Source: Thuidium tamariscinum
Lineage: Eukaryota; Streptophyta; Bryopsida; Hypnales; Thuidiaceae
Assembly (NCBI GenBank): GCA_947034885.2
Contig: OX344753.2
Coordinates: 25,312,347-25,376,346 of the forward strand
Length of the DNA stretch: 64,000 nucleotides
Reading direction: 5' to 3'
The notes below the pieces were generated by a model. That model searched no databases. It saw only the letters and a list, made by a program, of their open reading frames with translations, and had not been told where the DNA came from. Made by a program: the position numbers and the translations under genes. Shown here in pieces: positions 25,483 to 37,254 of this stretch (positions are counted from its first letter, which is position 1; each line of letters opens with the position of its first letter).

Positions 25483-27307
25483 TCAGTCCTCGGCAGGCAC
25501 ATACTCTTGTGAGGAGGAATTGGTAACGCACATTCCCTTCTCAACGGCCTGACGGGGTGCTGCTTCATCCGTTGGTGATGTAGAAACTGGCTCTGGTGCC
25601 GCTGAAGTGTCTCTACGGGTGGGCAGTGCTGTCCGGCCGCCGCGACTAGCAGGCGCGTTTTGCGACATGGTGCTTGCAAGGCCGAGACTCAGAACTTGCG
25701 TAAGCTGTGAAAAACATGTAACCATTTCGGTTTGCTTCAATATAAATTGCCTTGCGTTGTCATTAGCTGTCTCCATTGCTTGATGCGCTCTATGGTCACG
25801 CTCGCGCTGGTATGACATTTGCTAGCTGAAGAGATCCCTCTGCACTTCGAGTTTTGTGCGCTCCACATCTAATGTCGCATCTGAGCAAGTTTGCATTTGG
25901 GATGCCATGGCAATGTCGTGAGCCTTCGTGGCTTCAGCAATCACAGAGGGGCCAGCAAGATTCTTTCTGCGCACCATCGTATTGCCCGGGCGTCGTTTGC
26001 CAATTCCAGCTGTGTCGGCCGACTCACTGAGCGAAATGGGGACTACGCCAATGGGCACCTCCGTGAATTTACGCTTCCATTGTCCACTGCTGGTAGGCGG
26101 CGTTGCAGTCGGACGTGTAGGACTGCTAGCAGGCGTCTGCGGACATGGTCGTTGTGGGCTTCCGTTGCCGGGGACGTCACCGCCAGGTTGCTCCTCAGGT
26201 ACTACTGGCAGGGCAGCATATTTGTCTTCCTCTGTGGTTGGGTCCTGCATATTATCGGCAACCTCAACAGTGGGGTCCTCGAAGTTCCCGTCCATTGGAG
26301 ACAACAAGTCCCTGATGTGTGTCGGCTGGATTTGTGGGCGACTGCCCAGCCATTCGTGCATGGCATAAAAAAACTCCTCACAAAATTGCCTTGGGAGATG
26401 CGCTGCTACCCTTTGTTGGGGACTCATGCTCCAGTACTCAGCTGTGTTCATCCCACTTCGCTTGCAGTGGTCAGCTATTTTTTTGTATTCGGGTAATAGC
26501 TGATGCCACTTCGCTTTGCATGCTGCAGCATCGCGGTGGCCCTGGGTGTAGCCGGAGATCATGACATCATGAGAAACGCGAGCCCACTTCTCACTCCCCG
26601 TTAGCATGAGATCTCGGGGGTCTGTGCAATCAAGCTCTTCCAAGTGCATTTCTCGTCTCGCTCCGATGAGAATTAGCACTTCTTCGGATGTCCAATTCGG
26701 GCCCCTCTCCTTGCGTGCACGTCTTCCCTGAGTAGGACCTTCTTCGCTATGCTCCGAGGACGCTGCCACACTAGATGGAGTGAGCGTTGAAATTGTGGCC
26801 CTTGCAGCACCTTGTCCGTGCTGGAACTGAGGTCCTGCGGGGAATCAAAAATTTGAAAGTCATCAGGAAGAAACCAGAGAGAAACTGATCCACCTAGCTG
26901 CTCAGTGGCACATCTGTGAATTCGGTATGGAGTTCGGGTATCCGTTTTGTCGATGCACATCTAGCATCGACATCCACATCGACGTCGATGACATGGGTAC
27001 CCTTAAAATTATCACTGTATTCAATTCACGACAGGACCTCGACTGCTAGTGAATTGGACGTTCATGACATGCCTGCGATGTCACGTCCGTGTGTTCGGAG
27101 CGATCGATTCAAGAATCCTTGTGACAGACGCACGAAATGGCTCATAGATGCATGAGCTTCTCTGAAATTCTCAAGTCTGCTGTCAGAGGTCGACATAGCT
27201 ACAGAAGTACACTTCGAGTTCGAACACTGACCTCCGTAGTCTGATGTTGCCGCCCGACTTCTCTCCCGCGATCGTCCACGTCGAGGTTGTAAGTCCGTGG
27301 GCCTCAT
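25483..27307 (-). pseudogene. Harbinger SANT/Myb-like (trihelix-type) DNA-binding protein, one UAG stop
   Basis: Two exons on the minus strand: 27307-27232 (starting MRPTDLQPRRGRSRERS) and 26834-25483, in phase, giving about 475 codons. A single in-frame UAG at 25824-25822 separates the first ~340 residues from a final 112 that keep the same frame and character. The SANT-like domain contains GPNWTSEEVLILIGARR, EKWARVSHDV, CKAKWHQLLPEYKKI and WSMSPQQR, with spaced tryptophans typical of Myb/SANT-LIKE transposon proteins. A Pro/Ser/Thr-rich linker, a basic patch (GKRRPGNTMVRRKN) and a probable coiled coil (LDVERTKLEVQRDLF) follow. In known Harbinger systems this protein binds subterminal DNA and imports the nuclease into the nucleus. 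The intron is 397 bp. Confidence 0.85.
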
Positions 27308-28282
27308 GGTTCTATGCACACCTGTGAATCCGTTACATTCAATCAGGAACATCATCAGCGTTGTCAAGCATAGCAGGGCACCTTAATGACGTCATAGATG
27401 ACCAAGCGTTAAGAAACGTTAGAGTTTGTGTTCTTAATTGGGGTTCTTTTGTGAAGACGGGACATGTGGAAAAACATGCGACGTTGGATTGTGACAATAG
27501 TTTCTCAGACCTCCACAACGTCGACAGAATTAAGCAAGCTCTATTGCATTTCCCCGCAAGTCTTTCCTGCATGAAAATGCTAGTCTGAGTTCCTCTTTCA
27601 ATCGCACTGAGACTTTTCGATTTTACCTACCCGATTGCCTTCGTTCCAAATGTACAGCAGTAGCAGTATACGGCCAGCGCAGAACCCAGTTCCACCATGA
27701 CTCGTCGACATGCAAGTTACGGACGTATAGTGACTGACGGACAAGAACTTGTGACCGGTCATCCACGTAGCACCAGGTATTAGGCAAAACAAGATCGTGG
27801 TGACAAACTTGTGTTGAAAGCAGGTACTTCGTATTCGAGAGTTGTCAGCACTCCGCGCTCAGCAATTCCTTCTCAGACTGACCGCTTCTCACCGCATGCA
27901 AAGCTTCCGCAATCAGTGGAACAGGGCATTTGCTTCAGTGTCAGTCTGTCTTAAGCAATTCCGTGTCGAAGGCGGTTAATCTTCTCACGCAAGCCCCCTT
28001 AAGCAGCATTACACGGCTAATTAATCCGCGCATGCCATCCATAATGAAGTTCGTGAACTATTGCACGTTACACTTGCCAGCATGAGACTTTGTCGATGTG
28101 GCGCCCACTTTCTCCGCTTATCCCTCTGACACTGTGCAGAGGCGACAAGCTGTCATTAAAACCGCATGCCGCAGCCAGCGATGCCTTCCACCAGACCAGC
28201 CATGTAGGCTCGGTGATTAATGACTAACGCTGCTGTGAACGCTCTCCGGTTTTAGTCCAATTCTTCCGTTAAAAATACTGCT

Positions 28283-28306
28283 CTAATAGCAAGTGGGAAC
28301 ATCCCT
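28283..28306 (-). repeat. Right TIR of the Harbinger element
   Basis: Read on the minus strand it begins AGGGATGTTCCCACTTGC, and it is followed by the TAA duplication at 28307-28309. Confidence 0.93.
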
Positions 28307-28309
28307 TAA

Positions 28310-31000
28310 GCATCTTTCAAAAAAATAACTTATAGAATTCATTTTTGAATTCAAGTTTTATAGTTTTTTGAAACAAATTATTGATTAGGGTTAAATTTCC
28401 TTACTAAAATGATCTCACTAAGGAGATTATTGTGATTCAATTCCATCTTAAAACTATTAACAATTTAGTTATTACTTCAATCTTGACAAATTCTAATGAT
28501 GAGAAATTAAGTGTTTTATTGTTGAATTTTTTTTCCTAGATTTTCAACTTGATTCTTCAACATGAAAAATTAGAAAATCAAGATTAGTAGTTCAAAAATT
28601 TAAGCTCAATAAAATTCAAATCCAAAAAATCTAGTCAAGTTAGGTATATAAAAAAACTTCTTTTCTTCACTGTAAATGTAGTCTATGTGGTTAAAGTTTC
28701 TAAAATATTTTCTATATTCTTTTGTATAAGTTTTGGATAAAATCCTACATTTAGATATGCAAAAAAGAAATTAAATTTTTTTTTCTCTTTGCAATATAAG
28801 TTACCTTTTTGAGTAGTTTTTGATAGAAAAGTGGTCTTGGTCTTTTACGAGTCAATCACAAACTATTTTGTAAAACCATATTTGTGAGTGAAAGAGGATT
28901 CCAAGTCTCCAACAAGCATTTTGTTCTTATTTTTTTGGTTTATAGGAAGAGATATGTAAGAAAAAAGAGGATAGAATGATTGATAATTTATCCATAAGTG
29001 TATATTTATGCATAAAATCATCTATTTTAGTAACTTTCAATCAAAAATAGGTAAATCTAATTTATTCTAACAAAGCCTTGGTGATCTTTCTATGTATCTG
29101 TGATTAGACTTTCATATATTATTGGTAGGTATCCAAAGTTCAAATTGCAACAAAATACTCAAATTATTAGAAATTCAAAATAAATTGTATGAATTATTGT
29201 AAATCAAAATTATTTTCCTTTAATAGGCTCAAATTTTTAAAATCCCATTTTCTGTAGATAAAATTATATAAAGAATATAAAGCTAGATTTTTTAAAATTG
29301 AAAGATAAAAAAAGAGTAATTTGAAATTTTCTTGTTGTAAATTTTAGATTACAAATTTTTTAGGTATATTATATTTTACATTAGAAAAAAATTGAAATGA
29401 AATGGATTTTTTAATAATTTTTGAGTATTGTATAAAGTTATTAGTAACATAAAGCATTATCTCAAACTTTAAAGGCCACAAATATAACAAGTTTTGTTTA
29501 CATAGAAAGATTTGGATTGTTTCTATATTGGAACTTTGTTGTTCTCTTCACAAATAATTATCATTGTTATACAATTTTGTAATTAAAAACAATCAAGAAA
29601 TTGAAAATTTGAAAATTTGAAATCTACAAAGTTTTGTGAAATTTGTGAATCTTAGAATTTTAAGAAATTTTAAATCTATAATATCCTAAATAGAAAATTT
29701 ATGAATTTAATTACAGATATGAATTAGAGTTTTAAATTTCTATATTTATAAATTTGAAATTATTACATTTGTAATTTGGATAACTTATGAATTAATAAAT
29801 TTAATATATTACTTTTGTGTGTATATATATATATATATATAATATCATTAAATATCATTAAATTTTAAGTAAATTGAAATTAAAAAATTAATAATCCTAA
29901 TTTTTTATTGTTTACCAAACTACTAGAATATCATATAGTTTTAACGAATTGAGCTAGTTCAAGTATTTTTAATTTAACTCAAAATTTTAGTTTGAAAATA
30001 TTCACTCAACCTATTAGTAGTAATTTAACCCTTAAATGTCCAATCAATCATTTTATGGTCATTGTTCAACTTCAAAGATTGCTTATATCTTTTAAAACTA
30101 TATTTCTTAAATTATAGTTCATGAAATTATCATATAGTTCATAAAATTATCTTTTCAAAATTAAAAAACTTTTGATTAGAACAAATACTTCACGTTGGGT
30201 GATTTTCCAAAATCAAATGCTCCTTGCAAATTGTCTTTGGATGAAAACATAGCCAATAATCTTATGATCTTTTAAGGCTCTAATCCTTGTAGAAATTGTC
30301 ATGCATGTTTTTGACCACTCGTAATTGCATTTGGTCAAAAATGGCAAGCTCTTCTTTTGGAATTTGTGATATGGGCAAAGAATTTGAGATATATTATAGA
30401 CCCTTGAAGTCATTGTCTAAGGGAAAGAAAACTTGAATTTTCAAAAACTAAACTATGATTGAAAAAACCTCATTATCTACACAATGAAAAGTTTTGAAAA
30501 TTAGAAGGTAGATTAATTTCATAGTATTGAAAAATATCTTATAGTTAGATTTTTCAAAAAATGATTATAGATACCAAAAAATTAGATGAGAAACAACTTA
30601 TATGCAATTTAAAGGTATATAGTTGCAAAATTCAACACAAAAGAGATTGCCAATGCAATGTCTTTCTTGATCTTCTACAACATATATATTATCTCACACT
30701 ATTTTTTGGATGATTTACACACTCATTCACAACTATAGATAGGATATTTCTTTGCTTTAGCTGTCAATTTCAATTTTTGCACTTGACAATAAGAATTCCA
30801 TACATCCTTCAAAATATCCACAATTTGGAGATTGCCAACTATCAATCGGTGTTTGGTCGAGCCAACACTTCGGGTTTTAGACAATATATGAGAGTGAAAG
30901 AGAGAAGACTTGTAGTTTAAAATTAAAACGACCTGCACAATATTTGGGCATTCTTCAACTAACTGGTGCGAATCCTAAACCACCTGCACTACAAGCAGCG
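28310..31000. other. Very AT-rich spacer, remnant of the split TTAA repeat
   Basis: The first few hundred bases continue the TTAA-type repeat interrupted by the transposon. A (TA)10 microsatellite lies at 29822-29841. A further TTAA followed by CCCTTAAATGTCCAATC at 30025 looks like the left end of another TTAA-type element. No gene is seen. Confidence 0.5.
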
Positions 31001-31203
31001 TACATTTTGCACCGCAAGGGTTTACTATAACGACATAAGGCCGGAACAGTTCTAATTTCCTATACAATCGACTAATCAGGAGATAACAAGTCGAAATCGT
31101 GAGGTCTTTCACATCCACGCAAATAACTCTGGACAGCATTGAAAATGCATCAAAACTCCAAAGACATGATATTCCTGCAGGCAGTGAATTGGTGATCATG
31201 AAA

Positions 31204-32655
31204 TCACCAGAAATAATTGGATATATTGAAACCTTGCACAACGTCTACATAAACACGGTCATACTTGCAACGCACGGTGGAGCGGAGCTCATCAATGAGA
31301 CGATTCCAGTGGGACCCAAGGTGACCAACGAAACCATCACACTCCAGCGCCACGTCCAAGTTGAGGAAGCTATTAATGAACTCTTCGTCCCATCCAAACC
31401 GAGAGGCAAAATTGTTGAGTGCCACATTTGGGTCCGAGATGTTCGGGTTCCTCGAAACACGAGTGACATTTGTCCAGGATACAGTCCAGTTGGTGAGCTT
31501 TGCAAAGAAACTGATGGCATCTGGGTCTTCGGTGGTCAAGAAAATCCTACGCTGAAGCTCATTTGGGTGACGACTTACCAGAGCTTCGGCAGACTGCAAG
31601 TAAGTTTCGTGGCTAGCAATGGGAGACGCCTTCAGACGATGCCCGTAATAGGGAATGTGCACAGAGATTGTTCCACGCTCCAGGGGCTCCTTTGAGAAGA
31701 AATAGTTCCGCCGGAGCTTCAGCTCGTGCAGCAGGCGGGCATTGGGGCGCACAATGTAGGCCGTGCTCTGCGCTCGCCACCAATGGAACGAATTCTCGGG
31801 CAGCTTTCCAGCCTGCAACAAGCTGTGAAACATGTGCGGTGTTTCCGATCGCAAATAATGAATGATATTCGCGGGGTCGTCGGTGTTCATCATCGCCTCC
31901 TTCAAGGAAGATCCAAACAACCTCTCGGAGAAATTATCATCACTTTCGTTGCGGAAATAGCTCTCCATGGTGAGCTCTGAATGTCGCCATAAGTTGTCGA
32001 GATTTGCAGTCTTGTTTCCAAATGCATCGTGCACTGTACATTTAGAGAGAGGCTCAAAGTAGCAGTCGTCCAACGCAGTTTTGTTCTGGCAAAACCATCC
32101 ATTGACCCATTCGTACTTCGGCTGAGGGTTCAGCACCAGAATGCGGTCCAGGTTGATTGCGGCTTGCAGAGCCACTCCAAGCGTGTGTAGAATTGTTCCA
32201 ATGCCGTGCTCAGGACCCAGCGCTTCGTACACGATGAACTTCTTGTCTGCACAGCTCTTGGGGTGCTGGTGCCTCCATATGGCGCGTTGGGCTGCAACAC
32301 TTCCGTACAACTGCTGTCCTGTGTGATTGGTCTGATTGCTTTCGGGCACGTGTTCCCTAGACAGTCCAATCCAGTGCCGAAACGGAAACAATTCAGGTTC
32401 ACATTCCTGTGTGGGATAGGATGTGTTCCAGGGTATGGAGTGTGCGCCTTTGAAATGTACCCTCCGAGGTCGTGGCTCCAGAAAGTCCTTGAAAACTTGG
32501 GCGAAAGATTCCTCCTCCGCATAGATTTGAATCGGCTCTTGTGTAGGATATATCTGCAAGGAAAACTGCGACAATGGCTCGTCCAAGTAGTAAAATTGCA
32601 AGAGTGAGATGAGAAAGGCTCCACCTACTACAAAGAGGGTGGCCTTTGTCATCAT
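31204..32655 (-). CDS. FUT8/GT23-like glycosyltransferase, type II membrane protein
   Basis: Single coding exon of 483 aa starting MMTKATLFVVGG. The open frame extends upstream, but the ATG at 32655 is preferred because a TACAG splice acceptor ends at 32680, so the upstream part is intron. An N-terminal transmembrane anchor spans about residues 5-22, then a luminal domain with several N-x-S/T sites. The core follows the FUT8 layout: FHWWRAQSTAYIVRPNA, ISVHIPYYGHR, then a His and Tyr (ASHETYL), RRIFLTTEDPDAI, and a closing NLDVALECDGFVGHLGS...LIDELR. FUT8-type enzymes transfer fucose from GDP-fucose in the Golgi. The paired Arg of the usual VHVRRTDK motif is replaced here, so donor binding may differ or be lost. 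The family is probable; activity is unknown. Confidence 0.72.
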   Translation of the reverse strand: MMTKATLFVVGGAFLISLLQFYYLDEPLSQFSLQIYPTQEPIQIYAEEESFAQVFKDFLEPRPRRVHFKGAHSIPWNTSYPTQECEPELFPFRHWIGLSREHVPESNQTNHTGQQLYGSVAAQRAIWRHQHPKSCADKKFIVYEALGPEHGIGTILHTLGVALQAAINLDRILVLNPQPKYEWVNGWFCQNKTALDDCYFEPLSKCTVHDAFGNKTANLDNLWRHSELTMESYFRNESDDNFSERLFGSSLKEAMMNTDDPANIIHYLRSETPHMFHSLLQAGKLPENSFHWWRAQSTAYIVRPNARLLHELKLRRNYFFSKEPLERGTISVHIPYYGHRLKASPIASHETYLQSAEALVSRHPNELQRRIFLTTEDPDAISFFAKLTNWTVSWTNVTRVSRNPNISDPNVALNNFASRFGWDEEFINSFLNLDVALECDGFVGHLGSHWNRLIDELRSTVRCKYDRVYVDVVQGFNISNYFW

Positions 32656-32679
32656 CAACTTCCGGCTCGGTGAGATCGC

Positions 32680-34040
32680 CTGTACAATCAACAGTGACAT
32701 CGAATTAGTTTTGCACATCGATGAATAGTTAGATTTTAAAACGCCACAACAACCGGAAGACTGATTAAAAGAATCAAAGTGACAAATGGTTTGATTCGTG
32801 TACCATGGTGAATTGCTGACGACTTGTTTACTATCGTCAAAGTAGTACCATGATCGTTCCAAATAGCTCAGTAAAGGCCGAAAGCCAAGCTTCAAAAAAC
32901 CTGCAAGTAGACTTTGCATAGCAACCGGTGTCACAATCGAGAGAATTTGAAGTACTATGATGAATGATATCTTGTGCAGCTGAACAACATAGTCTACGTA
33001 GCTACTAGGTGGCAAACCAATAGTCCAAATCTAGGTCCCTCACTCTGAACTACCAAACCCTAAACCCCAGAGGTCACATCTACCCCTCTGAGGTCTAATC
33101 CGTTCTGATGCACTAAAAAGCTGCATTGTTGTGCTAAAATCACAATGAAGCTCAGAAAATGCAAGCAGATCCCGTATTTCAAGGATCTTGGAAATTATCT
33201 GTTGGCCTCTTAAGATGTTGCCCCAACTCTCCACAACAGTCCAAATCTACGAAAGGGAACCCTTCAAGGAGGACAGAATACTGATCGATACGTTTTCTGC
33301 TTAAATCGAAACATCCGAATACACATCACAACATAGGTAACGGTACTGCAGAAGTGCATCCTTCGTAGCTTTCCTACAAGTATAGTTTCACACAGAAGAG
33401 CGAAATACATTTTTAAGAAAATGAGATACATGCTGACTCACTATACTCTGCGGTCATGTTCAAGGCCCGCCTTCGATTGCTTACAGTGATCGCAATACTT
33501 TTAAGTTCAGAGGCGCAATGTAGTTCTTCAGGACCACATTTTAAGTAGTTCTCAGCAGAATATCACTAAAACATTTTCTTGAAAGCTTAAGAACGAAATC
33601 TCAGCTTAAGTGTAACAATTGAACACTCGTCTCATCTCCAAATACCACGACATTTCATACCCTCCGTCCCGATTAGAAATACTTATCACCGCAGTAGAGA
33701 TTACAAGACAGAAAAACTCTGAAAATGCACAACGTTGGTAAACTCACCGGGCGGTAAGAAAATCAGTTGAGAAAGCGATGGGAGCTACGGAACGCAGCTG
33801 CGCCGTTGCCGCCTACTACAACCACCAGCTGAGGCGCTCCGCCTCATACTCCATAATCACAGAGCATAGATCTATCTCCACGGATCGAGGAAGATCATCA
33901 AAGAAAGAGAACGTCACTGCGCACGGGCCCTAACCCTAATCCGAACAAGCAGCGTCCCACATTGATGATGAAGCGATCCTGAGCTCAAAGGCTAGTATAG
34001 TCGCGTAGATCTAGGGTTGCAGCACACAGCGTGTGCTTCC
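32680..34040 (-). other. 5' leader and promoter region of the FUT8-like gene
   Basis: A donor CCGCCCG/GTGAGT near 33747 and the acceptor at 32680 define a plausible 1.07 kb intron in the 5' UTR. The GC-richer block 33750-34040 would hold the first non-coding exon and start site. No other gene is supported here or in 34040-34630. Confidence 0.4.
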
Positions 34041-34632
34041 AGAGCGACTGGAGTTCACTGGAAGTTAACAGACTCCTGAGCTTTCCATCAAAATAATGGT
34101 GAGGCTAACTTAACCAAATGCCAAGGTAGAATAACGTACTGCAGGACTGACCTTCAACAACACGAGGCCAAAAAATAAGTTAGGCTACTAAGTTATGATA
34201 AAACCAAAATTTACAGAGGAGGGAGAGAAAAAGAGTGGTCCAGCGCATTGATCAAAACCCAAAAGTCTTCAGCATTGCCAGTTTGACACGGTTCCCCAGA
34301 TTGAATGGCACTCCAAACAGGCTTTGTGAATCTTGCAATGAGATCCTACAGTTGAACCCCGCTCCCCTCAAATAAAACGAAGATAAAAAAGGCTTCGGCG
34401 GGCTCCGGGCCGAGCCGAAATGCGTGGAAACGCTCCGAAATGCATGGAAATTTGCTGAATACCCGGAAAAAGAGTGACATGAATGCGGCCATGCGGGCGG
34501 CTCTGTGACCAGCTCCGTGAACAGTGCTCGGAGCTGCCTGGGAGGCCGGGACTCGGGAGGCAGTGAGCTCAAGCAGTGGCTATGAAGGTGCCGGCTTGCA
34601 CCAAAGAACTGAACGCAGGACGTTAAATCCTA

Positions 34633-34861
34633 CCATCGAAGGTGGGCCCAGCAAGGTTAAACTTGTATTACCCGGAGGTAAAAGAAAAAAGCCCCTTATT
34701 TTGGGCCGTGTTTATGGGTATGTTCGTCAATTCTCCTAGCTAATTTGGGGTCTCTGATTGCAAATATGAATTCACAATTTGCAAAAAAGACTTGTGCAAA
34801 GAGTAAAAAATTTCAGCATTTACTATGGGAAAATCAAGCCTGTTGGACCCACCTTCGATGG
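34633..34861 (+). mobile_element. MITE family D (229 bp)
   Basis: The TIRs are CCATCGAAGGTGGGCCCA on the left and the reverse complement of CCATCGAAGGTGGGTCCA on the right, with TA on each side (34631-34632 and 34862-34863). There is no coding capacity. The ends are unrelated to the AGGTAGAA group. Confidence 0.8.
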
Positions 34862-34863
34862 TA

Positions 34864-36124
34864 CTCCCTTTATCTGACAATAAATGCAAGGTTTCCAATT
34901 AGACTTGTCTCAAATTAAATTCAAAATTGACTCTTTACAGCTTGACAGACAACAATTGAAGCTAGTTTGAACACTTTCCAACTTAAAAAACTTACTACAT
35001 ATGCCACATTCCAATGACTATAGAACAATTCAATCCTTGCAAAAGGAATTGAAATGCAACTTCTAACCAACCACATGTAAAAGAACTACATTCCATTCAA
35101 CCCAAAACTAGATAGAAAGTAATACTAACAAATCTCTAGTTGACAATTTCTTGGTGGTGAATCACAAGACATTACCTGAATTGAATACAAAGGACATCAT
35201 TTAATAGTCAATCCACCAACATTGCTCGAAGAATGACCAAAATTAATACCACTAGAGCAATTCCAAGAAGGGAGAAAATTTGTAACTTTTGTTGCTTGTT
35301 TTCAACATGCATTGTGCCACCTTTTACTTTCATTCTTTCACATCTAGTGGGATTCAATAGAATCTACAATATCTTTGCAATTCTTTGAAAATAGGAATAG
35401 CTCACACATTAATCTATCTATTTATAAGAAACCCTAGATTTATTACAAGATGGAGGGAGTAGGATTTAATGTCCTCTCTAAAGAATGTCTTCGGCCAGGG
35501 TTTTTTTATGGTTCTCTTAATGTAGTGGGGTCTCCCCATTTGTTAAAAACAAACTAAAAAAGATGTCTTTGGGGCATCCTTAAGGCATTTTCAATGGTAT
35601 CTGGATATAGGCCCGCAAAATACAATTCTAAATTTTCTAAATTTTGAAATTAGAAGTTGAAATTTCTACCATTAGATAGGGATTAGAAAACTCAAATTTG
35701 GAATGCAAAGTGCATTGGTGATAGTGATTTGTCAACACTAAGAATACGTTTACACAAGAATATAAGGATACAATTTGTAACTAATATAATGTAATCAATG
35801 GACTTAGACTACCGAAGGAATGTGGATGGGTCTGATGCTAGGGTTCAAGATAAAATAAGTGGGGATGTTTAATTTTTGAGAAGAATCATCTTCAACAATA
35901 TTGAGTAGCATTAGATAAGGAGGTTTTTGTAAGTAGTAGTGTACATATTATTGCACCTTTTTTCTAGAATGATTCTCATATTGCTTTCTTGGCTTTGACA
36001 TTGGGTTTCGAAAGACATGGTGACAAGCTATGACAACAGGGCACAAGATAGATTTAGGACTTGTTGGCATTTCCATTCATGGAAGAAGTAGAGTCATGAA
36101 TACATACAACTCTTCAACTTGCTA
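34864..36124. other. AT-rich intergenic DNA
   Basis: No open frame or repeat boundary was recognised in this 1.26 kb. Confidence 0.45.
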
Positions 36125-36914
36125 AGGTAGAAGCACCCAAAGTCATTCATGTATACCTAAAAAAGAATCTAAATCCAAGTGTAAATGACCTCAAAGAAAA
36201 CATCTAGGGTTCTAAAGGAAAAACACCCATTCCTATCTATGTACCTTGCAGTGGACTATAGAATCACTCAAATATGTCCCTAGTATGCAATTAATGTATT
36301 TGCCACGTGTGTAATTGTAATTTGGTGACACAATTGAGGGACAAATAGAAAAATCTAGTTGGTTGAGTACTGATATTCATAAGGTTCAATTTGGGGTGCA
36401 CCTATTGTTGACTTTCAATGGTCTAGGGAGCCATCACTTCAAAGAAACATAACAATTACATACAATGTCCAAAAATTCTATTTTTTTTTAATATTCATCA
36501 TTTTCACTTGCTAATACTAGAAAAATATCAATTTTAGGAAAATCTCCCTCCAACTATGCCAAATTCTTTATTTGAACGTTTTTGAATGCTTCCACCGAAA
36601 AGTAGACAAATAAGGTTCCAAGAAGTTGTCACTCTTCCAAGAAGTGGCCAATCATCCTCATAGGATTCAAGGTAAGAGTGTGTTGCTTTTGGGTGTTTTT
36701 GTGCTCACTTTAGTGTTAACTTAGTGTCTACAATAGGTGCATCTACACAATTGTTTTCAAAAATTCATATTATATTCATATAAGCTCAAAAAAATATAAA
36801 ACTAATTTTCTTGGTCTCCTAAACCATTTCCTAACAAATGCACATCATTTCTCTCTCTATGCACCCTCAAGATAAGAGATGCAGGGTAAGTGTCCGTTTT
36901 AGGTGCTTCTACCT
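36125..36914 (+). mobile_element. MITE family B' (790 bp with a nested family A copy)
   Basis: The outer TIRs are AGGTAGAAGCACCC on the left and the reverse complement of AGGTAGAAGCACCT on the right, with TA at 36123-36124 and 36915-36916. Removing the family A copy at 36215-36597 plus one TA leaves about 405 bp, close to family B (416 bp), but the interior does not match family B. No gene is present. Confidence 0.75.
36215..36597 (+). mobile_element. MITE family A, copy 4 (383 bp), nested
   Basis: The left end is TA then AGGAAAAACACCC after one extra A. The right end is GCTTCCACCG followed by AA in place of TA. Family landmarks are present: CTAGGGAGCCA(T/A)CACTT, ATTTTCACTTGCTAATACTAG, and CTCCAACTATGCC. 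It is more diverged than copies 2, 3 and 5. Confidence 0.8.
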
Positions 36915-37254
36915 TAGTCCAAGGACACTGATCGATACACAGACAACATACATACTGCCTGTACACTGTCTACGCACTGACACATTGATAGTACACACTG
37001 CGGTAATTCAAAAACCTGCCAAAAGAGGACTTGAACTCCGACATGAAGATAGATCTTCAAGAACTCAGATCACACTTGCTATTACACAGTAAAACATCTG
37101 ACTTACACCAAGGAGAGCCATATATGTCACCACAATATCCTACATGTTCACTTATAATCTACAGTGCAAACATGGACAATGATGGCTTGGAGATATTTTC
37201 TCGCCTGGCTTACGGAAGAATTTGAACAAATCCGCACAGCGACAGTCAATTAAC

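Larger units (their letters stand above)
22649..28306. mobile_element. Complete PIF/Harbinger DNA transposon (5,658 bp)
   Basis: The target-site duplication is TAA (22646-22648 and 28307-28309), the TWA expected for PIF/Harbinger. The terminal inverted repeats are 24 bp with two mismatches. The element is much richer in GC than its surroundings. It carries the two genes an autonomous member needs, a DDE nuclease on the plus strand and a SANT/Myb-like DNA-binding protein on the minus strand, convergent with their 3' ends about 0.6 kb apart. Both are interrupted by UAG stops, so the copy is probably dead. The reasonably intact ends and frames suggest recent insertion. About 0.8 kb of leader precedes the nuclease, and about 1 kb lies outside the SANT gene. 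Confidence 0.93.

Noticed and set aside
29822..29841. (TA)10 run considered as a possible regulatory or CRISPR-like feature
   Set aside because: Simple microsatellite in very AT-rich DNA; no spaced repeats are present, and CRISPR arrays are not expected in a plant nucleus.
31099..31695. 198-codon open frame on the plus strand
   Set aside because: It is antisense to the FUT8-like coding exon and has no domain; the minus-strand frame has clear family motifs.
32656..33015. N-terminal extension of the FUT8-like open frame by 120 codons
   Set aside because: A splice acceptor ends at 32680, and the ATG at 32655 directly precedes the membrane anchor; the extension is most likely intron.
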